Below the pieces are notes generated by a model. That model searched no databases and was not told the origin of the DNA. It saw nothing but the letters and a program-made list of their open reading frames with translations. From Roseovarius aestuarii (GTDB lineage Bacteria; Pseudomonadota; Alphaproteobacteria; Rhodobacterales; Rhodobacteraceae), in NCBI GenBank assembly GCA_027214255.1, contig JAPWHL010000024.1, positions 1-58,763 on the forward strand: a stretch of DNA of 58,763 bases. The letters run 5' to 3'. Made by a program: the position numbers and the translations under genes. Positions within the stretch are counted from its first letter, which is position 1. Every line of letters starts with the position of its first letter. Shown here in pieces: positions 48,295 to 58,144 of the stretch.

Positions 48295-48897
48295 TTAGCG
48301 TCTGCGGTCGCGCCGCGAACTCATCGGCTGGAATGCGACGCCTACATGCGCCTCGCAATAGGGTTTGCCGGCTTGCGATGGCAAGCCACAGAACCAGAAA
48401 TCATCGGTCGCCGGATCGCCCACGGGCCACTTGCATGTGCGCGAGGTCAATTCCATCAAGCTAAGCTTTTTGGCCTTCTTTTCCACTTCGTTGACCTTGG
48501 CCAGCGCCTTGGGGTCGATTTCGTTGGTAGAGGGCTGAGGCGGCAGAGGCTGACCTGCAGGAATGATCGGCTTGATCCGCGTGACTGGCGCCGGGGCAGG
48601 GGCGGGCTGCGCTTCTTGTGCAACCGGTTCGGGGTCGGGTTTGGGCGCGGCGGCCTTGGCCGGGGCCGGCTTGGGCTTGGCTGTGGCGGGCTTGGCCGCA
48701 GGTTTGGCCTTGGCCTCGGGCGTCGTCGCAGCACCGGTGCCGCCCCCGCCATTGCGATTGGACAGGCCCAGTCGATGCACCTTGCCGATCACCGCATTGC
48801 GCGTGACACCGCCCAATTCCTTTGCAATCTGGCTGGCCGACTGACCTTCGCCCCACATTTTCTTTAGTGTCTCGACGCGCTCGTCACTCCAGGACAT
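48295..48897 (-). CDS. gcrA: GcrA cell-cycle regulator
   Basis: A 200-residue GcrA-type factor that in Caulobacter binds sigma-70 and acts at GANTC-methylated promoters. The N-terminal DNA-binding domain begins MSWSDERVETLKKMWGEGQSA and continues with SQIAKELGGVTRNAVIGKVH (about residues 21-40). A long Ala/Pro/Lys linker follows (70-115). The C-terminal sigma-interacting domain has TCKWPVGDPATDDFWFCGLP and YCEAHVGVAFQP. No ccrM is in the window. Confidence 0.93.
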   Translation of the reverse strand: MSWSDERVETLKKMWGEGQSASQIAKELGGVTRNAVIGKVHRLGLSNRNGGGGTGAATTPEAKAKPAAKPATAKPKPAPAKAAAPKPDPEPVAQEAQPAPAPAPVTRIKPIIPAGQPLPPQPSTNEIDPKALAKVNEVEKKAKKLSLMELTSRTCKWPVGDPATDDFWFCGLPSQAGKPYCEAHVGVAFQPMSSRRDRRR

Positions 48898-48962
48898 GGC
48901 CCAATCCTATTCAAAAAGGCGGCGCAAATTCTGTGCCGCCCTGTAAATTCCTTGAAGCCCCT

Positions 48963-48990
48963 ATTTTAGTCACTCACGCCTGAGTTACAA
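48963..48990 (-). promoter_or_regulatory. candidate gcrA promoter with internal inverted repeat
   Basis: On the minus strand TTGTAA (48985-48990) and TAAAAT (48963-48968) are 16 bp apart and lie 66 bases before the gcrA ATG. The spacer holds the inverted repeat ACTCA-CGCC-TGAGT (48972-48985), a possible operator. A GAATC, the CcrM methylation site, follows at 48997-49001. Confidence 0.4.
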
Positions 48991-49018
48991 GACATCGAAT
49001 CAGATCGGAGGTCAGCAG

Positions 49019-49822
49019 ATGCATGGAATGGCACAAAAGGGTGTACGTCGCTTCGGGCGAGTCAATTGGCAGGGGCTTGCGACGCTCTGCGCGCGCGAGG
49101 TGCGTCGGTTCCTTGCTGTTTGGACGCAAACTCTCTTGGCGCCCTTGGTGACGGCGGGATTGTTCCTGCTGATTTTCACCATCGCCATTGGCCCGCGCCG
49201 GGGGGATGTCATGGGGGTCAGCTTTACCGCCTTTATTGCGCCGGGGATTTTGATGATGACGGTCATTCAAAACGCTTTTGCCAATGCATCGTCGTCCATT
49301 GTGATTGGCAAGGTGCAGGGCAATATCGTCGATACGTTGATGCCGCCTCTGAGCGCGGGTGAGTTGGTTCTGGGCTATCTGGCGGGGGCCATCGGACGTG
49401 GCCTGTTCGTGGCTGTCGCGATTTTTGCCGGGTTGGCGCTGTTTCTTGGAATTGTTCCGGTTCATCCGTTTTTGGCGCTGTGCTATGTGGTTATCGGTTC
49501 GGCCTTGATGGGGGCCTTGGGTATTTGTGCAGGCGTTTATGCGAATAAATTCGATCAGATGGCGGCGATTACCAATTTCATTGTCACTCCATTGGCCTTC
49601 TTGTCCGGCACGTTTTACTCGGTCGAGGCCCTGCCGGACGGCTTGCGCCAGATCACGCATGCCAACCCGGTGTTTTATCTGATCGATGGGATGCGATACG
49701 CGGTGCTGGGGGTGTCAGACAGTGCGCCGCTTTTGGGGCTGGCGGTGTCGATCACATCGGTTGTGGTGATTTCCCTGATCGCGCTGGGCCTGTTTGCGCG
49801 TGGCACACGTCTCAAGGCATAA
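49019..49822 (+). CDS. ABC-2 type permease
   Basis: A 267-residue inner-membrane protein with about six transmembrane segments of the ABC-2 exporter family (as in NodJ-like or drug/polysaccharide exporters). The family pattern GISFTAFIAPGILMMTVIQNAFANASSS and FLSGTFYSVEALPDGLRQITHANPVFYLIDGMRY is present in close form. CGGAGGT precedes the ATG. No ATPase gene lies beside it, so its partner must be encoded elsewhere. The start has other in-frame candidates (e.g. MAQKG three codons later). Confidence 0.85.
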   Translation: MHGMAQKGVRRFGRVNWQGLATLCAREVRRFLAVWTQTLLAPLVTAGLFLLIFTIAIGPRRGDVMGVSFTAFIAPGILMMTVIQNAFANASSSIVIGKVQGNIVDTLMPPLSAGELVLGYLAGAIGRGLFVAVAIFAGLALFLGIVPVHPFLALCYVVIGSALMGALGICAGVYANKFDQMAAITNFIVTPLAFLSGTFYSVEALPDGLRQITHANPVFYLIDGMRYAVLGVSDSAPLLGLAVSITSVVVISLIALGLFARGTRLKA

Positions 49823-50106
49823 GGCTTGGGGCTGGCATGCGCGGACCCGTCGCCCAGCCCCGACAAAACGCGCAAAGATTTCCTTTGCACCGCGTCGGGA
49901 CAGGCGCTATGCCTGCTTACCATGAAAAGAGCACATACATACCGACTGTCCCGACGCGCCTGCCGCATCTGACGCCGTTGGCGTGATTGCGCATGGGCCT
50001 GACCGGCGATCATGCGCATTGCCCTCTCTTCTACTGTCCCGCCACATTGACACAGACCCGTGCGTCGGGCACTTCTTTCAGCCTATATTGCAACAGGATA
50101 CCTTCG
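49823..50106. other. intergenic region before argD
   Basis: No gene is seen in these 284 bases between the ABC-2 permease and argD. GTCGGGAC (49896-49903) and the inverted GTCCCGAC (49949-49956) form an 8-bp repeat around the site where the argD promoter is expected. I find no convincing promoter pair. Confidence 0.45.
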
Positions 50107-51285
50107 ATGATCCCTTCCATCTTGCCGACCTACAACCGTGCACCGCTTAGCTTTGTCAAAGGCGAAGGCAGCTGGCTGATCGAGGCGGACGGGCGCCGAT
50201 TTTTGGATCTGGGCGCCGGGATCGGTGTGAACGCACTCGGCCATGCCCACCCGGCCTTGATCGAGGCCCTGACAACACAGGCTCAGGCGCTGTGGCATAC
50301 CTCGAACCTCTATACCATTCCGGCCCAACAGGCGTTGGCCGACATGCTGGTGGCGGAAACCTTTGCCGACACAGTGTTTTTTACCAATTCGGGCACCGAA
50401 GCCTGTGAACTGGCGGTTAAAATGGCGCGCCGCCATTTCTTTGATGCAGGCGCGCCCCAACGTACGCAGATTATCACCTTTGAAGGGTCTTTTCACGGAC
50501 GCTCCGCAGCAGGTATCGCCGCTGCCGGGTCCGAGAAGATGACCCATGGTTTTGGTCCGCTTCTGCCGGGTTTCGAGCAGGTGCCTTGGGCCGATCTTGA
50601 CGCCGTTGAGGCTGCCATAACTGATCAAACCGCTGCGGTTTTGGTCGAACCGATACAGGGGGAAGGGGGCATTCGCCCCTTGCCAGACGCCGATCTTAGT
50701 GCTCTGCGCGCGCTGTGTGATACGCATGGTATCTTGTTGATCCTTGACGAAGTCCAGTGTGGAATGGGCCGCACAGGCCGCTTGTTTGCGCATGAATGGG
50801 CGGGGATCGCCCCCGATATCATGATGGTCGCCAAAGGCATTGGCGGGGGCTTTCCCCTTGGCGCCGTATTGGCGACCGAGACTGCGGGACGCTGTATGAT
50901 AGCAGGCACACATGGCAGTACCTATGGGGGTAACCCGCTGGCCTGCGCCGTCGGCTGCGCGGTGATGAAAGAAGTCGCCACCCCAGAATTCTTGCAATCC
51001 GTGCGCTCGCGCGCGGGCCTGTTTCGTCAACGGCTAGAGGCGCTGGTTGCAGGCCATCCCGACATTTTTGAAGAGGTGCGCGGCAACGGCCTGATGTTGG
51101 GGCTGAAATGCAAGGTGGTGAACATGGACGTGTTGAACGCAGCCTATGCGCAAAACTTGTGCACCGTTCCGGCCGCAGACAATGTGCTGCGCTTGTTGCC
51201 GCCTCTAAACATCACGGATGCCGACATTGCCGAGGCCCTCAACCGTCTCGACGCTGCCGCAACGTCCTTGTCATCTTCTGGCTGA
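50107..51285 (+). CDS. argD: acetylornithine aminotransferase
   Basis: A 392-residue PLP enzyme of arginine biosynthesis. The start at 50107 gives [21 protein letters not shown]. The PLP lysine is Lys243 ([12 protein letters not shown]), with [18 protein letters not shown] (91-108) and [12 protein letters not shown] (213-224) also typical. The annotated frame is open further upstream but not conserved. It is 62 bases before argF, with which it forms an arginine unit. Confidence 0.92.
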   Translation: MIPSILPTYNRAPLSFVKGEGSWLIEADGRRFLDLGAGIGVNALGHAHPALIEALTTQAQALWHTSNLYTIPAQQALADMLVAETFADTVFFTNSGTEACELAVKMARRHFFDAGAPQRTQIITFEGSFHGRSAAGIAAAGSEKMTHGFGPLLPGFEQVPWADLDAVEAAITDQTAAVLVEPIQGEGGIRPLPDADLSALRALCDTHGILLILDEVQCGMGRTGRLFAHEWAGIAPDIMMVAKGIGGGFPLGAVLATETAGRCMIAGTHGSTYGGNPLACAVGCAVMKEVATPEFLQSVRSRAGLFRQRLEALVAGHPDIFEEVRGNGLMLGLKCKVVNMDVLNAAYAQNLCTVPAADNVLRLLPPLNITDADIAEALNRLDAAATSLSSSG

Positions 51286-51300
51286 AATATCCTCGGGGGT

Positions 51301-51320
51301 CCGGGGGTGGAAACCCCCGG
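51301..51320 (+). terminator. hairpin between argD and argF
   Basis: CCGGGGGT (51301-51308) and ACCCCCGG (51313-51320) form a perfect 8-bp stem with a GGAA loop, which has the GNRA form. It lies in the 62-bp gap and may set the ratio of the two enzymes. Confidence 0.5.
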
Positions 51321-51347
51321 CGCGCCTGCCTAAACGGAACCAAACCT

Positions 51348-52274
51348 ATGAACCATTTTCTCGACATTCACAAAATCGACTCTGCGGAACTGCGTGGCAT
51401 TATCGACAGCGCTGCCGCCATGAAGGCGGCCCGTCAAGGGCGCGCGCGCGGCATGCCGGATGACGATCAGCCGCTGGCCGGGCAGATGGTTGCGCTGATC
51501 TTTGAAAAGCCCTCGACTAGAACGAGGGTCAGCTTTGATGTGGGCGTGCGCCAGATGGGCGGTCAAACCATGCTGCTGTCCGGCACCGACATGCAGCTGG
51601 GCCATGGCGAAACCATTGCCGACACGGCGCGCGTCCTAAGCCGTTATGTCGATTTGATCATGATCCGTACATTCGACGAATCCGTTCTGATTGAAATGGC
51701 GGAATATGCCGATGTCCCGGTCATCAACGGGCTGACGGATCGCACGCATCCCTGTCAGATCATGGCCGATATCCTGACCTACGAGGAACATCGCGGCCCG
51801 ATCAAAGGACGCAAGGTGGTGTGGTCAGGGGATGGCAACAATGTCTGCGCCTCAATGCTTCACGCGGCTGGGCAGCTTGGATTTGACCTGACCTTTACCG
51901 GCCCCGCTCAGTTGGATCCAGAGGCCGAATTTATCGGCCTCGCCCGCAAGGCGGGCGTGACGATCCAGATCGAGCGGGACCCCCACAAGGCCGTGGCGGG
52001 GGCCGATCTGGTGGTGACGGATACCTGGGTCAGCATGCATGACAGTCAATCTGCCAAGGAACGTCGCCACAACATGCTACGCCCCTATCAGGTGAATGAT
52101 GCTCTGATGGCATCGGCCAAACCGGACGCATTGTTCATGCATTGCTTGCCTGCCCACCGCGAAGAAGAAGTGACGAGCGCGGTGATGGATGGCCCGGCAT
52201 CGGTCGTGTTTGACGAGGCCGAGAACCGCTTGCATGCCCAGAAGGCAGTCATGCGGTGGTGTCTGGGCCTGTAA
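51348..52274 (+). CDS. argF: ornithine carbamoyltransferase
   Basis: A 308-residue enzyme making citrulline from ornithine and carbamoyl phosphate. The carbamoyl phosphate motif STRTR is at 56-60. The [12 protein letters not shown] loop (about 263-274) identifies it as an OTCase rather than aspartate transcarbamylase. The start at 51348 has no good ribosome-binding site but matches the family N-terminus ([11 protein letters not shown]). It is coupled to argD by position. Confidence 0.95.
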   Translation: MNHFLDIHKIDSAELRGIIDSAAAMKAARQGRARGMPDDDQPLAGQMVALIFEKPSTRTRVSFDVGVRQMGGQTMLLSGTDMQLGHGETIADTARVLSRYVDLIMIRTFDESVLIEMAEYADVPVINGLTDRTHPCQIMADILTYEEHRGPIKGRKVVWSGDGNNVCASMLHAAGQLGFDLTFTGPAQLDPEAEFIGLARKAGVTIQIERDPHKAVAGADLVVTDTWVSMHDSQSAKERRHNMLRPYQVNDALMASAKPDALFMHCLPAHREEEVTSAVMDGPASVVFDEAENRLHAQKAVMRWCLGL

Positions 52275-52342
52275 CGGGCCTGTGCCCTTGCATCTGCCTG
52301 TGTGCAGCCTAAGCTGGGCGCAGGCAAAAAGGGACGCACCGT

Positions 52343-53743
52343 ATGGATAAGGCACAGATCGGCGTTTACGGGCTGGGCACAATGGGCAGCGCCTTGGCGC
52401 TGAACATGGCCGAGCACGGGGTCGATGTCGCGGTCAGTAACCGCGAAGCTGACTGGATCGCGCCTTTTCTGGACGAGGCCGGGCCACTGGCCGCGCGCAT
52501 TCAGGGGCACAGCGATCTGGCGGGTTTTGTGGGGGCGCTCAGGGCTCCGCGTGTCATTTTGTTTATGATCCCTTCGGGCGCGCCGATGGACGCAATGATC
52601 GAGATGGTGACGCCAATGTTGTCGCCCGGTGATACGATCATTGACGGCGGCAACGCCGATTTCCACGCCACCCGCCGTCGCGCCGCAGCCTTGGCTGCGC
52701 AGGATCTTCATTTTGTCGGCATGGGCGTTTCGGGTGGCGAGGCGGGTGCGCGTCATGGGCCATCGATGATGGTCGGCGGGTCTGACCACAGCTGGGCGCA
52801 GCTGCGTGATATCTTGCGTACCATTGCGGCGGATTATCAGGGCGATCCGTGCGTTGCGCATCTGGGGCCGGATGGCGCGGGGCATTTCGTCAAAACCGTG
52901 CATAACGGGATTGAATATGCGGATATGCAAGTGATCGCAGAGGTTTACGGGCTTTTGCGCCACGGCGCGGCACGCAGTCCGGAAGACATCGGCGCGTTGT
53001 TCACACGCTGGAACACGGGCCCACTTCGGTCCTATCTTGTTGAGATCACCGGACGTGCGCTGGGCTTTAATGATCCTGCGACGGGCCACCCTATGGTGGA
53101 TGTGATCAAGGATTCCGCAGGCCAAAAGGGTACCGGGCGCTGGACGGTGATAGAGGCCGTGCGTCTTGGCCAATCGGCCAGCATGATTGATGCTGCCGTT
53201 GGCGCGCGCAGTTGGTCGTCCGAGAAGACTACGCGGCTGGAAGCGCAGCGCATTCTGGGCGGTGCTCGTCTGGCGCTGGATCTGGGCGAAGATACGTTGG
53301 CCCAAGCGTTTTTGGCGGCGCGCATCCTTAGCTATGCACAGGGGTTTCGCATTCTGGATGCGGCCAGTCAGGAATATGACTGGAAATTGAACCACGCCCG
53401 TATAGCAGAAATCTGGCGGGCAGGGTGCATCATTCGCTCTGCCCTGTTGGATGATATCTCTGAGGCGTTCAGCGCGGAACTCCCAGAAGGGCAATTGATT
53501 CTTGCGCCGGCAATGGCCGCGCGACTGGCCCAGAGTGTTCCGGCCTTGCGTCAGGTGGTGGCGGCAGCCGTTAGTGGCGGTCATGCCGTTCCAGCCATGT
53601 CAGCCGCCATAGGGTGGTATGACACGATGCGACAAGGGCAGGGCACAGCCAACATTATACAGGCGCAACGCGATGTGTTTGGCCATCACGGGTTCGAACG
53701 GCTGGGCGAAGAGGGCAAACACCACGGACCTTGGTGGGATTGA
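52343..53743 (+). CDS. gnd: 6-phosphogluconate dehydrogenase (decarboxylating)
   Basis: A 466-residue enzyme of the oxidative pentose phosphate pathway. The N-terminal Rossmann motif GLGTMG (10-15) is followed by a NREAD stretch that typically prefers NADP. The substrate region VGMGVSGGEAGARHGPSMMVGG (about 129-150) and GAGHFVKTVHNGIEYADMQVI are family hallmarks. The long C-terminal tail ends with HGFERLGEEGKHHGPW. No zwf or pgl is near. Confidence 0.94.
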   Translation: MDKAQIGVYGLGTMGSALALNMAEHGVDVAVSNREADWIAPFLDEAGPLAARIQGHSDLAGFVGALRAPRVILFMIPSGAPMDAMIEMVTPMLSPGDTIIDGGNADFHATRRRAAALAAQDLHFVGMGVSGGEAGARHGPSMMVGGSDHSWAQLRDILRTIAADYQGDPCVAHLGPDGAGHFVKTVHNGIEYADMQVIAEVYGLLRHGAARSPEDIGALFTRWNTGPLRSYLVEITGRALGFNDPATGHPMVDVIKDSAGQKGTGRWTVIEAVRLGQSASMIDAAVGARSWSSEKTTRLEAQRILGGARLALDLGEDTLAQAFLAARILSYAQGFRILDAASQEYDWKLNHARIAEIWRAGCIIRSALLDDISEAFSAELPEGQLILAPAMAARLAQSVPALRQVVAAAVSGGHAVPAMSAAIGWYDTMRQGQGTANIIQAQRDVFGHHGFERLGEEGKHHGPWWD

Positions 53744-53867
53744 TTGCCAACGCAATGAGCCTGACGCCCCCAAGAATTGGCCGCGTTTGGGCAAGACCAG
53801 TTGTTGACCCTCAGGGGCGCTCGGCATAGTGTGGGTCCTCTTCACCCAAGCCCCCGGATACATTGCT

Positions 53868-56153
53868 ATGACACGTTTCGCCGCCCCAATTGCCGAGCAA
53901 ATTTGGAACATGAAATATCGGTTTACGCCTGCTGAGGGGCAGGGCGATGGATCCGTTGAAGACAGCTGGCGTCGGATTGCGCGTGCCTTGGCGTCGGTCG
54001 AGACAGATTCGGCCACTTGGGAGGATCGGTTTTACGAGGCGCTTGAGGATTTCAAATTCCTGCCCGCCGGGCGGATCACTGCCGGGGCAGGGACCGGGCG
54101 CAAGGTGACGTTGTTTAACTGTTTCGTCATGGGCACGGTCCCTGACGACATGGGCGGCATTTTTGACGGGCTGCGCGAAGCGGCATTGACCATGCAGCAA
54201 GGCGGCGGGATCGGTTATGACTTCTCGACCATTCGCCCCCGCGGTGCGGATGTGAAGGGTGTGGGCGCGGATGCGTCCGGTCCGCTAAGCTTCATGGATG
54301 TCTGGGACGCGATGTGCCGCACCATTATGAGTGCCGGGTCACGCCGGGGGGCGATGATGGCCACCATGCGCTGCGATCACCCTGATATCGAGGCGTTCAT
54401 TGCTGCCAAGGCCGATGCCGCGCGCCTGCGTATGTTCAACCTGAGCGTTCTGGTTACTGATCCGTTCATGGAGGCCGTCAAGGCCGACGGCCCTTGGGAA
54501 CTGGTGTTTGACGGCAAGGTCTATCGCACGGTCGAGGCGCGTGATCTGTGGAACCGGATCATGCAGGCCACCTATGACTATGCCGAACCGGGCGTTATCT
54601 TCATCGACCGGATCAATACGGCCAACAACCTGAATTATTGTGAAACCATTGCTGCGACCAACCCATGTGGCGAACAACCTTTGCCGCCCTATGGGGCGTG
54701 CCTGCTTGGTTCGATCAATCTGGCCCGCCTTGTGGTCGATGCCTTTGAGGATGGCGCACGTCTGGACGAAGACGCCCTGTCCGAACTGGTGGCGACCGCC
54801 GTACGGATGATGGATAATGTGGTGGATGCCAGCCAATTTCCATTGGAAGAGCAAGCTGCCGAAGCACGCGCTAAGCGGCGTATCGGATTGGGCGTGACTG
54901 GGCTGGCGGATGCATTGCTGATGGTGGGGCTGCGCTATGGATCGGACGCAGCGGCCGAGCAAACTGGCGCATGGCTGCGCAGCATTGCCCGCGCGGCCTA
55001 TCTGGCCTCTAGTGAGTTGGCCCGCGAAAAGGGGGCGTTCCCGCTGTTTGACGCCGATGCCTATCTGGCCAGTGGCACGATGCAAGGAATGGACGAAGAT
55101 GTCCGCGCGGCTGTGGCCAAACACGGTATCCGCAACGCCTTGCTGACCTCCATTGCGCCGACCGGAACGATCAGCCTTTATGCGGGGAATGTCAGCTCTG
55201 GCATCGAGCCGGTTTTTGCCTATGCCTACACCCGCAAGGTTCTGCAAAAGGACGGCAGCCGCACAGAAGAAGAGGTGGTGGACTATGCCGTCGCCCTGTG
55301 GCGTGAAAAATATGGCGATAAACCTCTGCCCGAGTATTTCGTGAACGCCCAGACCTTGCCAGCGCTGGATCATGTGAAAATGCAGGCCGCAGCTCAGAAA
55401 TGGGTCGACAGTAGCATTTCCAAAACGATCAACTGCCCAGAAGACATTAGCTTTGAAGCGTTCAAAGAAGTCTATATGCAGGCGTGGGATATGGGCTGTA
55501 AGGGCTGCACCACGTACCGGCCCAATGATGTGACGGGCAGTGTCTTGAGCGTCAGTGAAACGGCGGATGTGGCCCCGGGTGAAGCCCCGGATCAAGTGCT
55601 GGGTGCGATCAACGACGGCGCAGAAGTGGTCTATATGTCCGAACCGCTGGACCGCCCCGAAGCGTTGGAGGGGCAGACCTACAAGTTGAAGTGGCCCGAC
55701 AGCAATCACGCGATCTACATCACCATAAATGATGTGGTTCTAGGGGGGCACCGCCGGCCGTTCGAGGTGTTCATCAACTCCAAGAATATGGAACATTTCG
55801 CGTGGACCGTGGCGTTGACGCGGATGATTTCGGCGGTGTTCCGGCGCGGTGGCGACGTCAGCTTTGTTGTGGAAGAGTTGAAAGCCGTGTTCGACCCGCG
55901 CGGCGGCGCATGGATGCAAGGCAAATATGTGCCATCCATTCTGGCGGCCATCGGCGGCATTTTGGAACAACACATGGTGCGCACTGGGTTCCTTGCGGGC
56001 GAAGGCATGGGCCTAAAGAGCGACCCAACCGCCGAAGTGGTGAACCTCGGCAACAATCGAGGCGCGGCCTGCCCGGCCTGCGGAGACTACGCAATGCGCA
56101 TGGTCGAAGGGTGCAAAACATGCAGCAGCTGCGGGCACTCAAAATGCGGATAA
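53868..56153 (+). CDS. nrdJ: adenosylcobalamin-dependent ribonucleotide reductase (class II)
   Basis: A 761-residue class II reductase that makes deoxynucleotides using coenzyme B12. The redox Cys is Cys85 (LFNCFVMG), and the radical site lies in NPCGEQPLPPYGACLLGSINLAR (about 263-285). The C-terminus carries CPACGDYAMRMVEGCKTCSSCGHSKCG, three pairs of cysteines, likely zinc-binding or redox-relay. The start at 53868 begins MTRFAAPIAEQIW; the reading frame is open 13 codons more. This is the shorter type, compared with ~1200-residue forms in many alphaproteobacteria. The leader shows no cobalamin-riboswitch signature. Confidence 0.93.
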   Translation: MTRFAAPIAEQIWNMKYRFTPAEGQGDGSVEDSWRRIARALASVETDSATWEDRFYEALEDFKFLPAGRITAGAGTGRKVTLFNCFVMGTVPDDMGGIFDGLREAALTMQQGGGIGYDFSTIRPRGADVKGVGADASGPLSFMDVWDAMCRTIMSAGSRRGAMMATMRCDHPDIEAFIAAKADAARLRMFNLSVLVTDPFMEAVKADGPWELVFDGKVYRTVEARDLWNRIMQATYDYAEPGVIFIDRINTANNLNYCETIAATNPCGEQPLPPYGACLLGSINLARLVVDAFEDGARLDEDALSELVATAVRMMDNVVDASQFPLEEQAAEARAKRRIGLGVTGLADALLMVGLRYGSDAAAEQTGAWLRSIARAAYLASSELAREKGAFPLFDADAYLASGTMQGMDEDVRAAVAKHGIRNALLTSIAPTGTISLYAGNVSSGIEPVFAYAYTRKVLQKDGSRTEEEVVDYAVALWREKYGDKPLPEYFVNAQTLPALDHVKMQAAAQKWVDSSISKTINCPEDISFEAFKEVYMQAWDMGCKGCTTYRPNDVTGSVLSVSETADVAPGEAPDQVLGAINDGAEVVYMSEPLDRPEALEGQTYKLKWPDSNHAIYITINDVVLGGHRRPFEVFINSKNMEHFAWTVALTRMISAVFRRGGDVSFVVEELKAVFDPRGGAWMQGKYVPSILAAIGGILEQHMVRTGFLAGEGMGLKSDPTAEVVNLGNNRGAACPACGDYAMRMVEGCKTCSSCGHSKCG

Positions 56154-56186
56154 GCGGTATTCTGACAGAGAGGCAGTCCAAGGAGA

Positions 56187-56219
56187 AGCGTGCGCAGAGA
56201 AAACTTAAAAGCGTGCGCA
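56187..56219. repeat. 10-bp direct repeats near the tniQ end
   Basis: AGCGTGCGCA occurs at 56187-56196 and again at 56210-56219, 23 bp apart, in an A-rich tract between nrdJ and the tniQ stop. Short repeated sites at element ends are typical for Tn7/Tn5053-type transposition proteins, but two copies alone are not proof. Confidence 0.4.
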
Positions 56220-56274
56220 AACTTTTTGCTATGAGTTTCGGCCCTGCTGTACAGTGACTGATTACAACGATATC

Positions 56275-56296
56275 AGGCGGGGTCATGGCCCCGCCT
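56275..56296 (+). terminator. terminator after nrdJ
   Basis: AGGCGGGG (56275-56282) pairs perfectly with CCCCGCCT (56289-56296), loop TCATGG, and GTTGTATT follows. It could serve nrdJ, 121 bases away, and the converging tniQ remnant. Confidence 0.65.
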
Positions 56297-56325
56297 GTTG
56301 TATTCTGGTTTTTTACGCTCTTGAG

Positions 56326-58144
56326 TTAAGAACGGTTTATCAGCGTGGTTATCTCATCCCGCAGAAACAAAGGCCCGTAATCCACCCCGTCAGGGGAGAA
56401 TGGTTTGATTCCACGCCCTTCAATGTCCGGGATCAGGCTTTGCCAACTGCGTTGCAATTCAACTGATAAGCCTTTGAGGGTGATGTACGTGTTGTGAAAG
56501 TTTGCGATGTCCTCAGGCGACAGGACCTGTTGCTGGAGCTTTGTCACTGGATTGGTTGTTTTTGTCGAGGCCGTGAAATTATTCCTGACCAACCTGCCTG
56601 CCTGTATGGGACGAAGTCCAACGGTCTTTGCAAAAGCTTCAATATTGATACCCGGCATTTCGTCTGGTTCAAAATGGAGGCGAATCTCAGTGATATCAAC
56701 AACTATGCCAGCATAGCCTGGGGTGTCGCCGAGCTTTCCGATCCTTGAGATTGATTTGGTTTCAATAAGGTTTAGGATTGCTGCGGGGCGCGTCTTGAGG
56801 CGCTGAGCGGCCTTTGAAACCGTCTCCCAATATTGCCCTGTTCCCGAAACAGGCAACGCGCGATTCATAAGCATTTCAAGTCGCCTGCGGGCTTCTATCA
56901 AGTTCCAAAGCGGTTTGTGGTCGGGGCCCTGGAGGTCCGGAGGGAACCAGCCGTCTGAACGAAGCAGTTCAAACTGAGACCGTGAAATATTCAGTGCTTT
57001 TTGGAGCCCTATGGCGGAAACATGATGATCAAGGCTCGCCAGAAAGTCCTTGGCTTTATGTGCCTCGAAGAGTTCCCAGCTGTCTGGCTTACCCTCCCCA
57101 ACAGGAGCAACGATCCCCTGCTCGGAAAGGAGCTTTCGCATGCGGCGAGTGTCGATTCCTGTCTCCTGAGCCGCGGTCAAAACGGAATGCACCAATCGCT
57201 TAGTAATGGGTTCACCCATTGAATCATCACCGGGGCCTAAGGGCCATGTTTGGACGATGTGCGAACGTAATAGCTCACGAAAGGGGCGGTACTCATCGCC
57301 CGTGAGATCAAAGGATAACCGATCGTAAAGGTCGCCGAAGGTTTTTCGGAAGCCCTTTCGCGGAGCGTCGTCATCCGATTGCAGCTTCATGAAGCTCGCT
57401 TGGATGGCTTCCTTTCCTTGATTGGCGATGTGAAAACCGGCATCGCAACGGCGCCATAAGTTTTCTGGGGCAACAATTTGACGGTAGGGCATCTCTTTTC
57501 GTAACGTGACCCTGCCAAGTAAATCGCAAAACCGGCAAGCGGCATAAAGATCGAAGTTGTTTAGCCAATCTGATGTTTCAGTATCGTTTTAGACGCCCTA
57601 AAAACCAAAACTCGAATGGTGTGGGTTCGCGCTTTTGTTGCTCGAAGGAGCCGTTTCTTACCCGTGAAAATATTTTTTGAAAGTAAGGCTGCGTATCATA
57701 CCGATGAACCGGTGAAGTATCGCCCCAAAGAGGCACTAGAGGGTGTTGGTGGATTGGACAGATGGTTGCATGAAGGGGCATCCAATGCCCGCGAAGGTAC
57801 ATAGTCTCGGCCCTACCCTTGAGATCGTCGGCAAGACAAACGGGGCAACCTTTAACAGTGCTCAGTTTGATACCCTTGGCGTGGAATGGGTACCCTCGGT
57901 ACTCGTGGAGCCTTTGGCCATGGTACCTGGGCGTGTACGCAAGCAGCTTGTCTATCTCTGTGCCAGAAATGGCGCTGACATGTTCCAAAGTAGCATAGTC
58001 GGCATCGATCACTGACTTGAAGGCGACGCCCATATCATTGCTGAACATTTGCGCATCCAAACCGTTGTATGCGGCAAGCCGCGACATAAAGGAGAATGCT
58101 GTTTCGCCCTCCTGAAGTTCAACAGTTAGTGCTAGTTTGCCCAT
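56326..58144 (-). pseudogene. tniQ: TniQ family transposition protein, frameshifted
   Basis: Two open frames together make one TniQ protein of about 605 residues. The first (58144 to 57578) begins MGKLALTVELQEGETAFSFMSRL with the zinc motif CPVC (100-103), HWMPLH (120-125) and CPIHQH (129-134). The second continues from 57587-57590, an A run, giving after one added A WLNNFDLYAACRFCDLLGRVTL, typical of the family, and runs to 56326. A one-base loss in the AAAA run explains the break. TniQ (TnsD-like) proteins choose or assist target sites in Tn7/Tn5053-type transposition. No tniA/tniB lies upstream; the DNA is lower in GC than neighbours. A sequencing error or programmed +1 shift is possible. 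Confidence 0.8.

Noticed and set aside
48380..48420. A repetitive Ala/Pro/Lys linker of gcrA as a separate repeat element
   Set aside because: It is a low-complexity protein linker typical for GcrA, not a DNA repeat.
53804..53830. TTGACC and CATAGT before nrdJ as a promoter
   Set aside because: The spacer is only 15 bp and the -10 is weak, so it was not listed as a feature.
53744..53867. Possible cobalamin riboswitch before the B12-dependent reductase
   Set aside because: The gap is only 124 bases and no B12-box or typical folded elements are visible.
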